DNA of 64,000 nucleotides from JACJWR01 sp963842975 (lineage in GTDB: Bacteria > Actinomycetota > Actinomycetes > S36-B12 > UBA10799), in the NCBI GenBank assembly GCA_963842975.1, contig CAWJIH010000012.1, forward strand, positions 1 to 64,000, written 5' to 3'. Numbering within the stretch: position 1 is the stretch's first letter; each line of letters starts with the position of its first letter. The notes below the pieces were generated by a model, which worked only from the letters and a program-made list of their open reading frames with translations, was not told where the DNA came from and did no database searches. A program made the position numbers and the translations under genes. Shown piece after piece: positions 17,081-26,832 of the stretch.

Positions 17081-20000
17081 ATGAAGCCGTTCGTTCTGCC
17101 TCGAATCTTGTCTGCGGGCCTGGCGTTTTCCGCTCTCGTGGGTCTCGCCGTAGTGGTATCGACTGGGTCTTTCACCTGGGCGATGCAGGTGTCCACCCCT
17201 GGAGCTTCTGGTGGGTTCGCACTCGGTGTCACTGCCGACGTGCTGAGCATGGTGTTGCTGGCGTTCGTCGCCACCGTTGCCTGGCTGGTGACGTCGTACT
17301 CCTCCCGCAATCTGGCCGGTCAGCTTGGGGTGAACCGATTCGCCGGATGGTTGACCGTGGCCACGTTGGGTCTCGCCGTGATGGTGCTCGGCGCGAGTCT
17401 GCCGGTGATTGCGCTCGGCTGGAGCCTGAGTGCTTCGGCGGTGGCTGGGCTGGTCGGTCACGCCCAAGCCGAGTCTGCCGGCCGTGCCGCTCGCTACGTG
17501 CGTCGGTGGCTGAGCTGGTCGGACATTGCGCTTTGGGCGGGTGTCGTTGCCGGCCTGCTGCTGTTGCCTTCGGTGGATCGATCCGGGGAATTCACTTCCG
17601 GCGCTGCCACCGTCGGCGTCGCGGCCCTGCTGCTGGTTGCGGCGACGATTCGTTCGGCGCTCTTCCCTGTGAGCCGGTGGCTGCCGGAGACGGCCGAGGC
17701 GCCTTCGCCGCTGTCCGGCTTCCTCCACGCCGGGGTGGTGAACGGAGCTGGCCTGCTGGTTTTGCTCATGTGGCCGCTCTTCGCGGCCGCCCCGCCAGTG
17801 CTCGCCGCACTTCTGGTCATCGGCGTGGCCTCGGTCGCGGTGGGCACGTGGCGCGGTCGAGTGCGCGCCGACGTCAAAGGTCAGCTCGCCTCGTCGACCA
17901 CCTCCCAGATGGGCTACATGGCGATCCAATTGGGAATCGGACTACCAGCTGCTGCCCTCTTGCACCTCATGGGGCACGGCTACTACAAGGCCTGGCTGTT
18001 CCTGCGTGCTGGTGGGGCGGTCACCCGGGCACGCTGGCGGGGCGAGGCTGAAGCACCTCGATTCCACGCGCGCACCGTTGCGTTTGTGGCGGGTTTCGTC
18101 GCCCTGGCCGCGGTGCTCGCCGCCCCGGCCATTGCCGGATCAGTCACGAAACTGGGTGTCGCCGCTCTCCTCCCCGCAGTCCTGGCCGCCTCCGCAGTCG
18201 GGTTGGCGGTGGCAACAGCCGCGGGGCAATCTGGCCGGGCTGCGGGCACCGCCGGTCCCGGACTCGTGGTTGGCGGAATCTCGACCGTGCTGGCCGCGAC
18301 CTACCTTTGGCTGCTCTGGGGTTGGGAGGAGTTGTTCGCTTCCGAACTGCCGCTGGTCCCGGTGTGGTCGCCGGTGCTCGCAACGATGTGGTTGCTCGCG
18401 GTGCTGGCCGTCGGTGTGGGCGTGGCAGTCGTGGCGACGGGTCTGAGCCGCGGGGAATATCGCCGCCTGTGGGTGCGCCTTGCGCGCACTACGCTGCCGC
18501 CGGCGATTCAGTCCCAACTGCGTCGAGCCGGCCGTCGCCGAGCGGTGGCTCCGGCACCTGTGCTGGAGTCCCTCGGCGGACAACCCTCCGACGAGGAAGT
18601 CCTCGCCGCGCGTGGCTTGGTGGATGTCTCGGGAAGTCTCGTCGGACCCGTGTGGCCACTTCGAGACTTCGTGGCGGTGAACCACCTGGCCGGGACCACC
18701 GGGCTGGAGTTCACCGATATCGACGCCATCTCCCGCGAGGTGTACGGCACGTCGCTGTATCAATCACCTTCGGGATACCTGCGGCTCTTCGACGAAGGTG
18801 TGATCCGCGCTGCCTCCGTGGAAGCTGTTCTCGGGTTGGGAACGGCCAGCGGTGGATTTGCCACGGGCGGGTCTGCGTCGAGCGCCTTCGCAGCCCTGTT
18901 GGATGCCACCCGCGCATTGGCGGCTGCCGAAGTTGGCCAGACGCCAGCGACCGCCCCGACTCGATCACCCATCCGATCCAAGGCAGCGGCCGCCGGCCGA
19001 CCACGATCCGAGCAGTTGCCGGCCGCACTCACCGGGTTGTGGTGTCGAGCAGCGTGGGCGAAGACGCACGAAGGCACGGGGCCGTGGAGTGAATTGCACA
19101 CGGTTGCCCAGGACGAGTCAAACGACGCCGAGTTGGACGCCCTCCTCGGGCGCCGCGGCGGTGCCGCCTGGCTTCGAAGCCTGCCGGCGGACCCCTTGGC
19201 TGCACTCGCGGTGCATATGGTGGCTTCCCGGGACGAGTCCGCAGGCACTCCGCCGGAGGCCGCCCTCGACCTCGGTGTCGAAGCAGTGCAGGCGTTGCCG
19301 GGCTGGTCCGGCCATGCCCAGTGGCGGGTGCGGCAGGGGAATCCCACCGCGCTAGCTTCAGTGATCGCCACCTACGCGACGATGCGGCGGCTGCATGTTG
19401 CCGAATCCCCGAGCGCACCCGCACGACCGCGGCAGCCCATTCCGGCAACCTCAGCCGAACCGGGCGAGTGGCCGGCGATGGCAGAGCTGTGGCAGCGAGC
19501 TTTGGAGTTTGGCTACCGCGATCGCTTGATCAACGAAATTCGCGGAGCGCAGGGGCCAGCCGAACTACCCGAGGTCGTGCGCGCATCGATGGTCTTCTGC
19601 ATCGACGTTCGGTCTGAGCGGATGCGTCGTGCACTGGAACGTACCGGTCCCTACCGGACCTACGGGTACGCCGGCTTCTTTGGCGCAGCCCTGCAATATC
19701 AGAGCCCGGACGGAGCCAGTTTCGACCAATGTCCAGCCTTGATTTCGCCCACCCGCAGTGTGCAACCCGGAATCGGTGCGCAGGCCGTTGGCGCCTCGTG
19801 GCGCGATCGGGTTGTTGCGGCCGAGCGGGCAGTTTCCAGTGCTCCGGTGCTGCCCTTCTTGGTTGCTGAGTTCGGCGGTGTCTTCGCCGGCCTGGCGAAT
19901 CTGATGCAGAACGCCGCCGGCCCACGCTGGCGCCACCTCGGAAGTCAATGGGGCACTGTCAGCGATCGGTGGGGCCCGCGCGAACTGGCCCTGCCCGAAT

Positions 20001-21194
20001 CCGGGCAGCGTTCCAGCGAGGGTGCGGCGACGAGCGGTGATGCGGTGCCGCGGGCGGATCTCCCACCGAGCTACCGGGTCACCGACCTGGTTGGCGATGG
20101 CGCGGGACTTCTTGCGGCTTGCGGGAGTCCGGGAGCCCTACGGGGATCTCCTCGTCATCGTCGGCCACGGCGCCACCGTGGAGAACAACGCCTTCGCAGC
20201 CGGCTACGACTGCGGCGCCTGCGGCGGCAACAGCGGTCACATCAATGCACGGGTGTTGGCGGCGGCGTTGAATCATGAGCAAGTGCGCGCTGCTCTGACC
20301 GCCGAGGGTTGGCACCTGCCGAACTCCTGCTCGGCCGTGGCCGCGGTCCACGACACCACCACCGACACGATCGAATTCGATCCGTACGCGAGTGTGAACC
20401 CCGGTGCTTTGGCTGCCTTGGCCAACGACGTCGACAAGGCTCGGGATGCGGTGCTGGCCGAACGAATGGAGTTGCTGCCGGACGTCAAGGCTGGCAATCG
20501 TTCACCGCGCTCCGTCCGGGCTGCGGTGGCTGCGCGCGCAACAGACTGGGCACAGCCGGTGCCGGAGTGGGGTCTCGCGGGCAACGCCGCCTTCGTTGTG
20601 GGACCCCGTCACCTCACCGAGCACCTCGACTTGGCCGGGCGGGTGTTCCTGCACTCCTACGACGCCGACATCGACGATGCCGACGCGTCAGGGCTGCGCA
20701 CCATCCTCACCGCACCGGTGGTGGTGGCTCACTGGATCAACAGCCAGTACTACCTGTCGACGGTGGCTCCGGAGACTTTCGGCGCCGGCGACAAGACCAC
20801 CCACAACGTGATCGGTGATGTCGGAGTCACTTCCGGCGCACACGGTGACCTGCGGATCGGTCTGCCATGGCAGTCGGTTCGATCCGTGGACCCCGCTGGC
20901 GCGGCCGACGATCCGAGCGGTCCGGCGACCAGCGGAGCTTCCGCCGCCGGTGGGCATCAGCCGCTGCGGCTACTCGTCGTGGTGGCAGCGGAGCCTGCGC
21001 ACGTGTCGGGCATCGTCGCCGCCAATGCGGACCTCACCGGTCTGTTGGCGTCCGGTTGGATCACTATCGTGGCGTGTCCGCCAGACACCGATGAGGCCTT
21101 GGAACTGCGCCCTGACCTGAGGTGGGTGTCCTGGCACCAGAACCGATCGGGCACACCGACACACCTCGCCGATCTGGCGCACTGGCCCAGCTGA
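17081..21194 (+). CDS. dabBA: DabB-DabA fusion: inorganic carbon accumulation protein, frameshifted
   Basis: About 1370 residues once repaired. Residues 1 to about 465 are a NuoL/MrpA-like proton-conducting membrane domain (DabB) with roughly a dozen membrane segments and the motifs LPETAEAPSPLSGFLHAG and MGHGYYKAWLF. From about residue 520 comes DabA (DUF2309): WPLRDFVAVNHLAG, then VFCIDVRSE (Cys and Asp), VGHGATVENN (His) and DCGACGGNSG (Cys). This is the Cys-Asp-His-Cys zinc set of this carbonic-anhydrase-like subunit. In characterised systems DabA and DabB are separate proteins that together trap CO2 as bicarbonate. The frame breaks around 20095-20106 (GGG at 20104-20106). The second part continues at FLRLAGVREPYGDLLVIVGHG. 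Confidence 0.82.
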
Positions 21195-21257
21195 GCTGCG
21201 CGCGGAGTCGTTCCGGTCGATGTTCTCTGGCCACCCGTGACCATGCGCGCCTAGAGT

Positions 21258-21298
21258 GTTGGGTCACCGGCACACCCACAGTGGGCCGGTGACCCAAC
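21258..21298. promoter_or_regulatory. Perfect 14-bp stem ahead of the FMO operon
   Basis: GTTGGGTCACCGGC (21258-21271) and GCCGGTGACCCAAC (21285-21298) are exact inverted copies with a 13-base loop. TAGAGT at 21252-21257 lies immediately before it and could be a -10 box, which would place the hairpin in the leader of the FMO mRNA. It could equally be a terminator for the dab gene ending at 21194, though it has no T-tract. Confidence 0.55.
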
Positions 21299-21314
21299 GC
21301 GAAAGGCGGGCCGC

Positions 21315-22739
21315 ATGCTTCGAGGCAGATCCGGTGAACCGGAACCGTCAGGTCAAGGGCGCTCCGCAAGCGATGGGTTCGACCGTGGAGCGTGTGTCAT
21401 CGGTGCCGGTGCGGCTGGCCTGGCGGCGGGTCGAGCCTTGGCGATCCGGGGCATTGACTTCGCATGGTTCGAACGCGGATCAATGGTCGGCGGGCTCTGG
21501 CGGATCGACAACGACAACGGTGGCACCCCGGCGTACCGCACCTTGCACCTGAACTCGTCCCGACCCGCTACCCAGTACCCGTCCTTTCCGATGCCCGAGG
21601 ACTGGCCGGACTACCCGTCCCACGAACTCATCGCGGAGTACCTGCAGGACTACGCGGCCCACAATCGACTGACCGAGCGGATCACTTTCGACACCGAGGT
21701 GGTGGACGTGTCGCCGCTCGGTTCGGGCCTGCCCGGTGCTCACGGCTGGCGGGTTGAGACCCGGAATCGAATCACCGGCGCAACCGATTCGTTCACCTGC
21801 CGGTCGGTGGTGGTGGCCAACGGCCACCACGACACCCCGACCATCCCGGAGTTCCCCGGGGAATTCACCGGCCAGGCATTCCACTCCCGGGACTACCTCG
21901 AACCATCGGTGTTCGCCGGCAAGGACGTGGTCGTCGTGGGCGTCGGCAACTCCGGCATGGACATCGCCTGTGATGCCGCCAAAGTTGCCAACCGGGTCTA
22001 TTTGGTCACCCGCCACGGCGTGCACGTGATTCCCAAGTACGCGTTCGGCAAGCCCGCCGACCAGTTGAACAACAGGTTCATCGCCTACGTCCCGTTCGAA
22101 GTCGAGCGCGGTCTCTACGAGGCGATCCTGCGTGTGAGCACTGGCCGCCCGCAGGATCGCGGCCTGCCCACCCCCGATCACCGTCTGCTCAGCGCCCACC
22201 CCACCGTTTCGGCAGAACTGTACGACCGGGTGGGGCACGGCGATATCGTCATGAAGCCGGGCATCGCCGAACTCGCCGGTGACAGCATCCGCTTCGACGA
22301 CGGCTCGGAAGTGCACGCCGACGTCCTGGTCTATGCCACCGGCTACCAGGTGACGCTGCCGTTTCTAGCCCCAGAGGTGCTCGACCCGGTGGATAACCAG
22401 ATGCCGCTGTATTTGCGGGTGGTGCCGCCAGATCGGCCGGGTCTGTACTTCGTTGGTTTCATCCAAACGATCGGGGCCAACATCCCGCTCTACGAGTACC
22501 AATCGGAGTGGATCGGGGACCTGCTGACCGGCCAGTGCGCGCTGCCCAGCAGATCCACGATGCAGGACTGGATTCGGCGCGATGCGGCGAGCATGGCCAA
22601 ACGCTACGTCCGCTCGAATCGCCACACCATGCAGGTGGACTATTGGCGCTACATCCGCACCATGAAGGAGGCCCGCGCGGCCAAGGCCCGACCCAGCCTG
22701 CGTGATCGGGTGGCGCGGCCGCTGGCAGGCTTGCGCTGA
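21315..22739 (+). CDS. Flavin-containing monooxygenase
   Basis: 474-residue FAD/NADPH monooxygenase of the FMO/Baeyer-Villiger group. The FAD site is VIGAGAAGLAAGRAL. The FMO fingerprint FxGxxxHxxxY is present as FTGQAFHSRDY, the NADPH site is VVVVGVGNSGMDIA, and the YATGYQ motif is downstream. The first 25 residues are polar and not conserved-looking. AAAGG precedes the ATG. It is first in a three-gene operon with a 1-base overlap (TGATG) to the epimerase gene. Substrate unknown. Confidence 0.85.
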   Translation: MLRGRSGEPEPSGQGRSASDGFDRGACVIGAGAAGLAAGRALAIRGIDFAWFERGSMVGGLWRIDNDNGGTPAYRTLHLNSSRPATQYPSFPMPEDWPDYPSHELIAEYLQDYAAHNRLTERITFDTEVVDVSPLGSGLPGAHGWRVETRNRITGATDSFTCRSVVVANGHHDTPTIPEFPGEFTGQAFHSRDYLEPSVFAGKDVVVVGVGNSGMDIACDAAKVANRVYLVTRHGVHVIPKYAFGKPADQLNNRFIAYVPFEVERGLYEAILRVSTGRPQDRGLPTPDHRLLSAHPTVSAELYDRVGHGDIVMKPGIAELAGDSIRFDDGSEVHADVLVYATGYQVTLPFLAPEVLDPVDNQMPLYLRVVPPDRPGLYFVGFIQTIGANIPLYEYQSEWIGDLLTGQCALPSRSTMQDWIRRDAASMAKRYVRSNRHTMQVDYWRYIRTMKEARAAKARPSLRDRVARPLAGLR

Positions 22740-23740
22740 TGGCGGCCGAACTCCGACCCCGGCCGGAACCCGAAGTACCTGCCAGGGTGTTCGTCACTGG
22801 CGCCAATGGCTTCATCGGTGCCGCCCTGATGTCGCGCCTGGCCGAGCTCGGAGTCGACGTGACCGGGGTAGACCTGGTCGTCGATCCGGATCGCCCCGAA
22901 GTGCTGCGCGGATCCACCGTTGAGCCGGATGCCTGGGCTCCGGAGGCGTTGACTGGGGTCGACGCGATCATCCACACCGCCGCCATCGTCTCCAATGCAG
23001 CGAGTCTTTCCGATGCCTGGACAGTCAATGTGCTGGGCACCTCCCGGATGATCGATGCGGCTGCAGCAGCAGGCGTGCACAGGTTCATCCACCTGTCGTC
23101 GGTGATGGCCTTCGGCTACGAATTCCCGGATGGGGTAGACGAGCAGTACCCCGTTCGGGTGTGCGGTCACAGCTACCCGGATACCAGGGTCAACTCCGAG
23201 GCGGTGGTACTCGCTGCCCACGCCCGCGGTGCGATTGCTGCCACCATCGTGCGTCCGGGGGATGTCTATGGGCCCGGCTCGGTGTGGGTGCGCGAACCGA
23301 TACGCCTGCTCAAGGCGAAACAGGCGGTGCTGCCGGCTGGTGGCCGCGGGAGGTTCGCCGCGATCTACGTCGACGACCTCGTCGACGGCATCCTTGCCAC
23401 CCTCACCAACCCAGCTGCACCTGGCGAGATCTTCACGCTGGCTGGAACCGACGATGTGACCTGTGCGGACTATTTCGGCCGGTTGGCAGAACTTGCCGGG
23501 GCATCGGTCCGCACACTTCCCACCGCCATTGCGCTGCCACTGGCGGTGACGCTGGGCACGTTGACCCGCGCAGCCGGCGGACACAGCGAATTGACCTCCG
23601 CCTCGATCCAGATGCTCAACCGCAAGGGCGGATACTCCAGCGCGAAGGCTCGTCGGGTGCTCGGGTTCGACCCCCGAATCGACCTCGACACCGGCATCGA
23701 AAGATCCGCCGAGTGGGCTCGATCGGAAGGGTTGCTCTGA
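22739..23740 (+). CDS. NAD-dependent epimerase/dehydratase (extended SDR)
   Basis: 333-residue Rossmann enzyme with VFVTGANGFIGAAL at the N-terminus, HTAAIVSNA, HLSSVMAFGYE and the RPGDVYGPGS motif of sugar epimerases and 3-beta-hydroxysteroid dehydrogenases. The expected active-site YxxxK is read as YPDTR, so the lysine appears replaced by arginine. Its partners are an FMO and an alcohol dehydrogenase, so it likely acts on a small oxygenated or steroid-like compound. That is inference. Confidence 0.82.
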   Translation: MAAELRPRPEPEVPARVFVTGANGFIGAALMSRLAELGVDVTGVDLVVDPDRPEVLRGSTVEPDAWAPEALTGVDAIIHTAAIVSNAASLSDAWTVNVLGTSRMIDAAAAAGVHRFIHLSSVMAFGYEFPDGVDEQYPVRVCGHSYPDTRVNSEAVVLAAHARGAIAATIVRPGDVYGPGSVWVREPIRLLKAKQAVLPAGGRGRFAAIYVDDLVDGILATLTNPAAPGEIFTLAGTDDVTCADYFGRLAELAGASVRTLPTAIALPLAVTLGTLTRAAGGHSELTSASIQMLNRKGGYSSAKARRVLGFDPRIDLDTGIERSAEWARSEGLL

Positions 23741-23741
23741 G

Positions 23742-25013
23742 ATGCAGGCAGTGATCGCCGACCTGACAACGCCGAGGTACTTGCTCACCGCGGCGGCGCA
23801 AAAGCTCCCCGCCGGTAAAGGGAAGGCCGCAGGTTGGGGTCCCGGTGGACTGCTGCGCCTGAGCGATTCGCTGCCTGCCCCGGTGTTGCCCGGCACAGAC
23901 GGCCGATGGGTCCGGCTTAGGCCGGAACTGGCCGGCATCTGTGGCAGTGATGTCGCAGTGGCCCACGCCAAATCCTCGTTCGTGCTCTCCGCGTTCTACA
24001 CGGCCCAGCGGCAGATCCCGGGCCACGAGATTGTGGCCGTGGTCGACGAGATCGGCGCGAACGTCAGTGCCGTGTCCCCCGGCGACCGGGTGGTGGTTGA
24101 CCCCGTGCTCTCCTGCGTGCACCGAGGCTTTGACCCGCCCTGCCGATCCTGCGCGGAAGGCTTCCCCTACATCTGCGAGCGATTCGACCAACCCGGCAGC
24201 ACCGGCTGCCACTCGCCCACACTGGGATTCGATGCGGATCTCGGCGGAGGTTGGGCGCAACAGGTCGTGGCCCACGAATCCCAGCTACACCTCGTGGGGT
24301 CCATCCCCTCGCACCGGGCCGTCCTTGCCGAACCGGCCTCGATCGCGTTGCACGCCGCGCTGCACTGGCAGCGCCGCGGTGATCGGGCGGTGGTGATCGG
24401 CCCCGGCACGATCGGGCTGCTGGTGGTGGCGGCACTTCGAAAATTGCACCCGGACTTGGACGTGATCGCGGTGTCCCCGGACGAGTTCGGCGCCGCTGCC
24501 GCTCGCACCGCCGGCGCATCCCGGGTCCTGCCCAGCGGTGCCTCTGCGGTGGAGCAGCTGGCGGCCTCAGATGGGGGGCGTGTGCTGCGGCCCAGGATGA
24601 CACAGGTACCGATTCTGGAACGCGGCGTGGACGTTGTTTTCGACTGCGTGGCGCTGCCGCAGACCATCGATCTTGCCCTGCACCTACTTCGTCCCACCGG
24701 CATGTTGGTGCTCGTTGGCGGTGCCGGCAAGCAGGACGTCGACTGGTCGCTGGTGTGGAACCGGCAACTCACAGTGCAGGGGACCATCAACTTTGGCCCG
24801 GAACCGGCCCTGAATGGTCGAAACACGATGGCGCAGGTGGTGGAGTGGTTCGGCGATGACGACTACGCGGTCGATCACATCGTCACCCACACCTTCGATT
24901 TGGCGGCCTGGCGCACCGCTTTGTCCACCGCTTCGGCGGGGCCGAAATCTGCTGCGATCAAGGTCACACTCCGGCCGAACCCGGATCTGCCACTGATCGG
25001 AAGCGGCCGATAG
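23742..25013 (+). CDS. Zinc-dependent alcohol dehydrogenase (MDR family)
   Basis: 423 residues. The catalytic-zinc region reads ICGSD and PGHEIVAVV, and the structural-zinc lobe is reduced to CRSC plus a later Cys. The NAD(P) site is VVIGPGTIGLLVVAAL. The fold is the medium-chain dehydrogenase GroES-plus-Rossmann type, with family FDCVALPQTIDLAL and VGGAGK downstream. It is the last gene of the FMO operon, one base after the epimerase stop. Substrate unknown. Confidence 0.83.
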   Translation: MQAVIADLTTPRYLLTAAAQKLPAGKGKAAGWGPGGLLRLSDSLPAPVLPGTDGRWVRLRPELAGICGSDVAVAHAKSSFVLSAFYTAQRQIPGHEIVAVVDEIGANVSAVSPGDRVVVDPVLSCVHRGFDPPCRSCAEGFPYICERFDQPGSTGCHSPTLGFDADLGGGWAQQVVAHESQLHLVGSIPSHRAVLAEPASIALHAALHWQRRGDRAVVIGPGTIGLLVVAALRKLHPDLDVIAVSPDEFGAAAARTAGASRVLPSGASAVEQLAASDGGRVLRPRMTQVPILERGVDVVFDCVALPQTIDLALHLLRPTGMLVLVGGAGKQDVDWSLVWNRQLTVQGTINFGPEPALNGRNTMAQVVEWFGDDDYAVDHIVTHTFDLAAWRTALSTASAGPKSAAIKVTLRPNPDLPLIGSGR

Positions 25014-25134
25014 CGGACCACCGATTGGTGGCTTTCGGGCGATTTGACCCACAGAAACGCGATCCGCGGCACATACTTGGGGTCGTTGATGTGGCCGACA
25101 ACGCCGGCGTGGCCGGTGACGAGGAGTTGTTGTT

Positions 25135-25785
25135 GTGGCAGCGCTACGCGCCCAGTCGAACCTCAGCCGTCAGCGCCGCCCCGGGGTGCGTCGCACGGTC
25201 AGTTTCGTTGGAATCGCCGCTGCCGGCCTAGTGGTTGCTGGCTGCGCCATGATTTTCGACCCGACTGCGTCTCCTGGCGCACCCAAACCAGAGGCCTCGC
25301 CGGACGCCTCCGCGGCGGTGGCTGTGCCCGGGGCGCCATCCGACTCGCCGGCCAGCACACCGGACAGTGCACCTGCCGCGAACTCGGACAGCTCTTTCGG
25401 CGAGGTTCCGCTGCCGCCGGGGGTCTCGCTGTGGATCAGCGACACCGACATCCTCTTCGCGGTGGAACGGACCGGCGACGACGTGATCACCGCTCGCGCA
25501 GGGATGGGAAACCCCAGGTGCTTCTTCGGGACAGTCACCGACGGTGCATTGCAGGGCCGCTACCGGGCAATAACCGCAGGCGAGGGTCTCGATCGCCAAG
25601 CGGAGCCGATTCGGGTCTCCCAAAGTGCCGGAGTGCTCACGTTCACCGAACGTGGCACTGGAACCATTCTTGGGCAGTATTCACCTATTGATCCGTCTGC
25701 GCAGGACTCAATCGCGACGGCGTCGGAGGCGTTGGCTGCCTGCCGCGAGATGCGGAGCGCCCCGGCCACCGCCACGCCCAGGTAG
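25135..25785 (+). CDS. Putative lipoprotein of unknown function
   Basis: 216 residues from a GTG preceded by GAGGAG. After a basic N-terminus a hydrophobic segment ends in lipobox VVAGCAM (Cys near residue 37). A long Pro/Ala/Ser/Asp linker follows (to about residue 85), then a compact C-terminal domain with two cysteines (NPRCFFGTV, AACREM). No family recognised. Probably attached to the outer face of the membrane. Confidence 0.65.
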   Translation: MAALRAQSNLSRQRRPGVRRTVSFVGIAAAGLVVAGCAMIFDPTASPGAPKPEASPDASAAVAVPGAPSDSPASTPDSAPAANSDSSFGEVPLPPGVSLWISDTDILFAVERTGDDVITARAGMGNPRCFFGTVTDGALQGRYRAITAGEGLDRQAEPIRVSQSAGVLTFTERGTGTILGQYSPIDPSAQDSIATASEALAACREMRSAPATATPR

Positions 25786-25839
25786 GTTTCCCTCCCCCGC
25801 GTGCGGCGGCGGTCCGGCGGTCCGAGGATGTGGGTTGGC

Positions 25840-26724
25840 TCAGGTGCGGCGCGGGAGCACCACGGCGGGCACTGATGTGGCCCGAAGCAGTTTGTAGGTC
25901 ATGTCGCCGAGGAACACCCGACGCAGCGGTCCCCCGCTGGAGGAACCCAGCAGCATGATTTCGTCGCCTTCCCAGTCAATCCGTTGCAGCGCCGCCCGCA
26001 CGGAATCGCCGGTTGGTGTCACGGAGTCGGTGGGCACCGAAATCGTGATCGCAGACAACGCCTCCTCATGTGCCCGCCGACTGTCTTCTTCGATCTGCGC
26101 CAGAACTCCTGCTTCGGCGTCGGCACCCAACCTGCTGCCATAGATGCGGTGGCGGATCAACAAGGTCAATACCCGCAACTGAGTCTGGATCCGTTCCGCG
26201 TATTCCGCACCGACGATCAGCGTGGCCAAGGACTCCGCCGTGTTCTGGAAAGCGACCACAATCCGTCCGATCGATTCCACACCGTCCCTGGCATAGCCCA
26301 TCGGCGCGGCGGCCACTGGCACGGGAGAGTTGTGCAGGAGTTTGTCAGCGGTGGAGCCGATCGCGAATCGACCCACCGATCCACCTGGCGCAGAGCCGAT
26401 CACAATCACGCGGGAGCCGCGCAGTTCCGCCATTTCGGCGAGGCCTCGACCGCTGGAGCGGTGACCCCCCATTGCCACCTCAACGCCATCCCAACCAAAT
26501 CGACTGCAGAAGCGCTCGGTCGCCTCCGCCAGCATCTCGGCCGCCTGCCCGCGCAGATAGTCGACCCATTCGCCGTCAACGTGAGCCATGCTCGGGTAGT
26601 CGAAGGCAGTTGGGTAGATGTGCGCGAGTAGAGGACGAGCGCCCAATTCCCGGCACAGCAAGGAGCCCAAGGCCATGGCGTCCGAGTCCGACGAGTCGGG
26701 GTTGACCCCGATGATGATCTCCAT
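25840..26724 (-). CDS. Universal stress protein, two tandem Usp domains
   Basis: 294 residues containing two UspA-like domains. The first (residues 1-145) ends with the ATP-binding signature GSAPGGSVGRFAIGSTADKL. The second (about 150-294) has GSSSGGPLRRVFLGDMTYKL in the same place, a degenerate form. It is transcribed away from the APC permease gene at 26833, with 108 bases between the two starts, an arrangement that suggests shared control. Confidence 0.85.
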   Translation of the reverse strand: MEIIIGVNPDSSDSDAMALGSLLCRELGARPLLAHIYPTAFDYPSMAHVDGEWVDYLRGQAAEMLAEATERFCSRFGWDGVEVAMGGHRSSGRGLAEMAELRGSRVIVIGSAPGGSVGRFAIGSTADKLLHNSPVPVAAAPMGYARDGVESIGRIVVAFQNTAESLATLIVGAEYAERIQTQLRVLTLLIRHRIYGSRLGADAEAGVLAQIEEDSRRAHEEALSAITISVPTDSVTPTGDSVRAALQRIDWEGDEIMLLGSSSGGPLRRVFLGDMTYKLLRATSVPAVVLPRRT

Positions 26725-26832
26725 CGTGAAGTCCTTGTGATGTGGGAATGGTCAATAATTCAGGCGAGGTGTGCCTGTTGCCCGTTACGGTAACGACGTC
26801 CGGCCCCGTACGTACGCCTAACAAGGGGAGCC

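Noticed and set aside
13600..20110. Programmed ribosomal frameshifting in the DUF6421 and dab genes
   Set aside because: Neither break has a classic slippery heptamer with a downstream structure, and seven other unrelated genes show the same kind of single-base break, so error is the better explanation.
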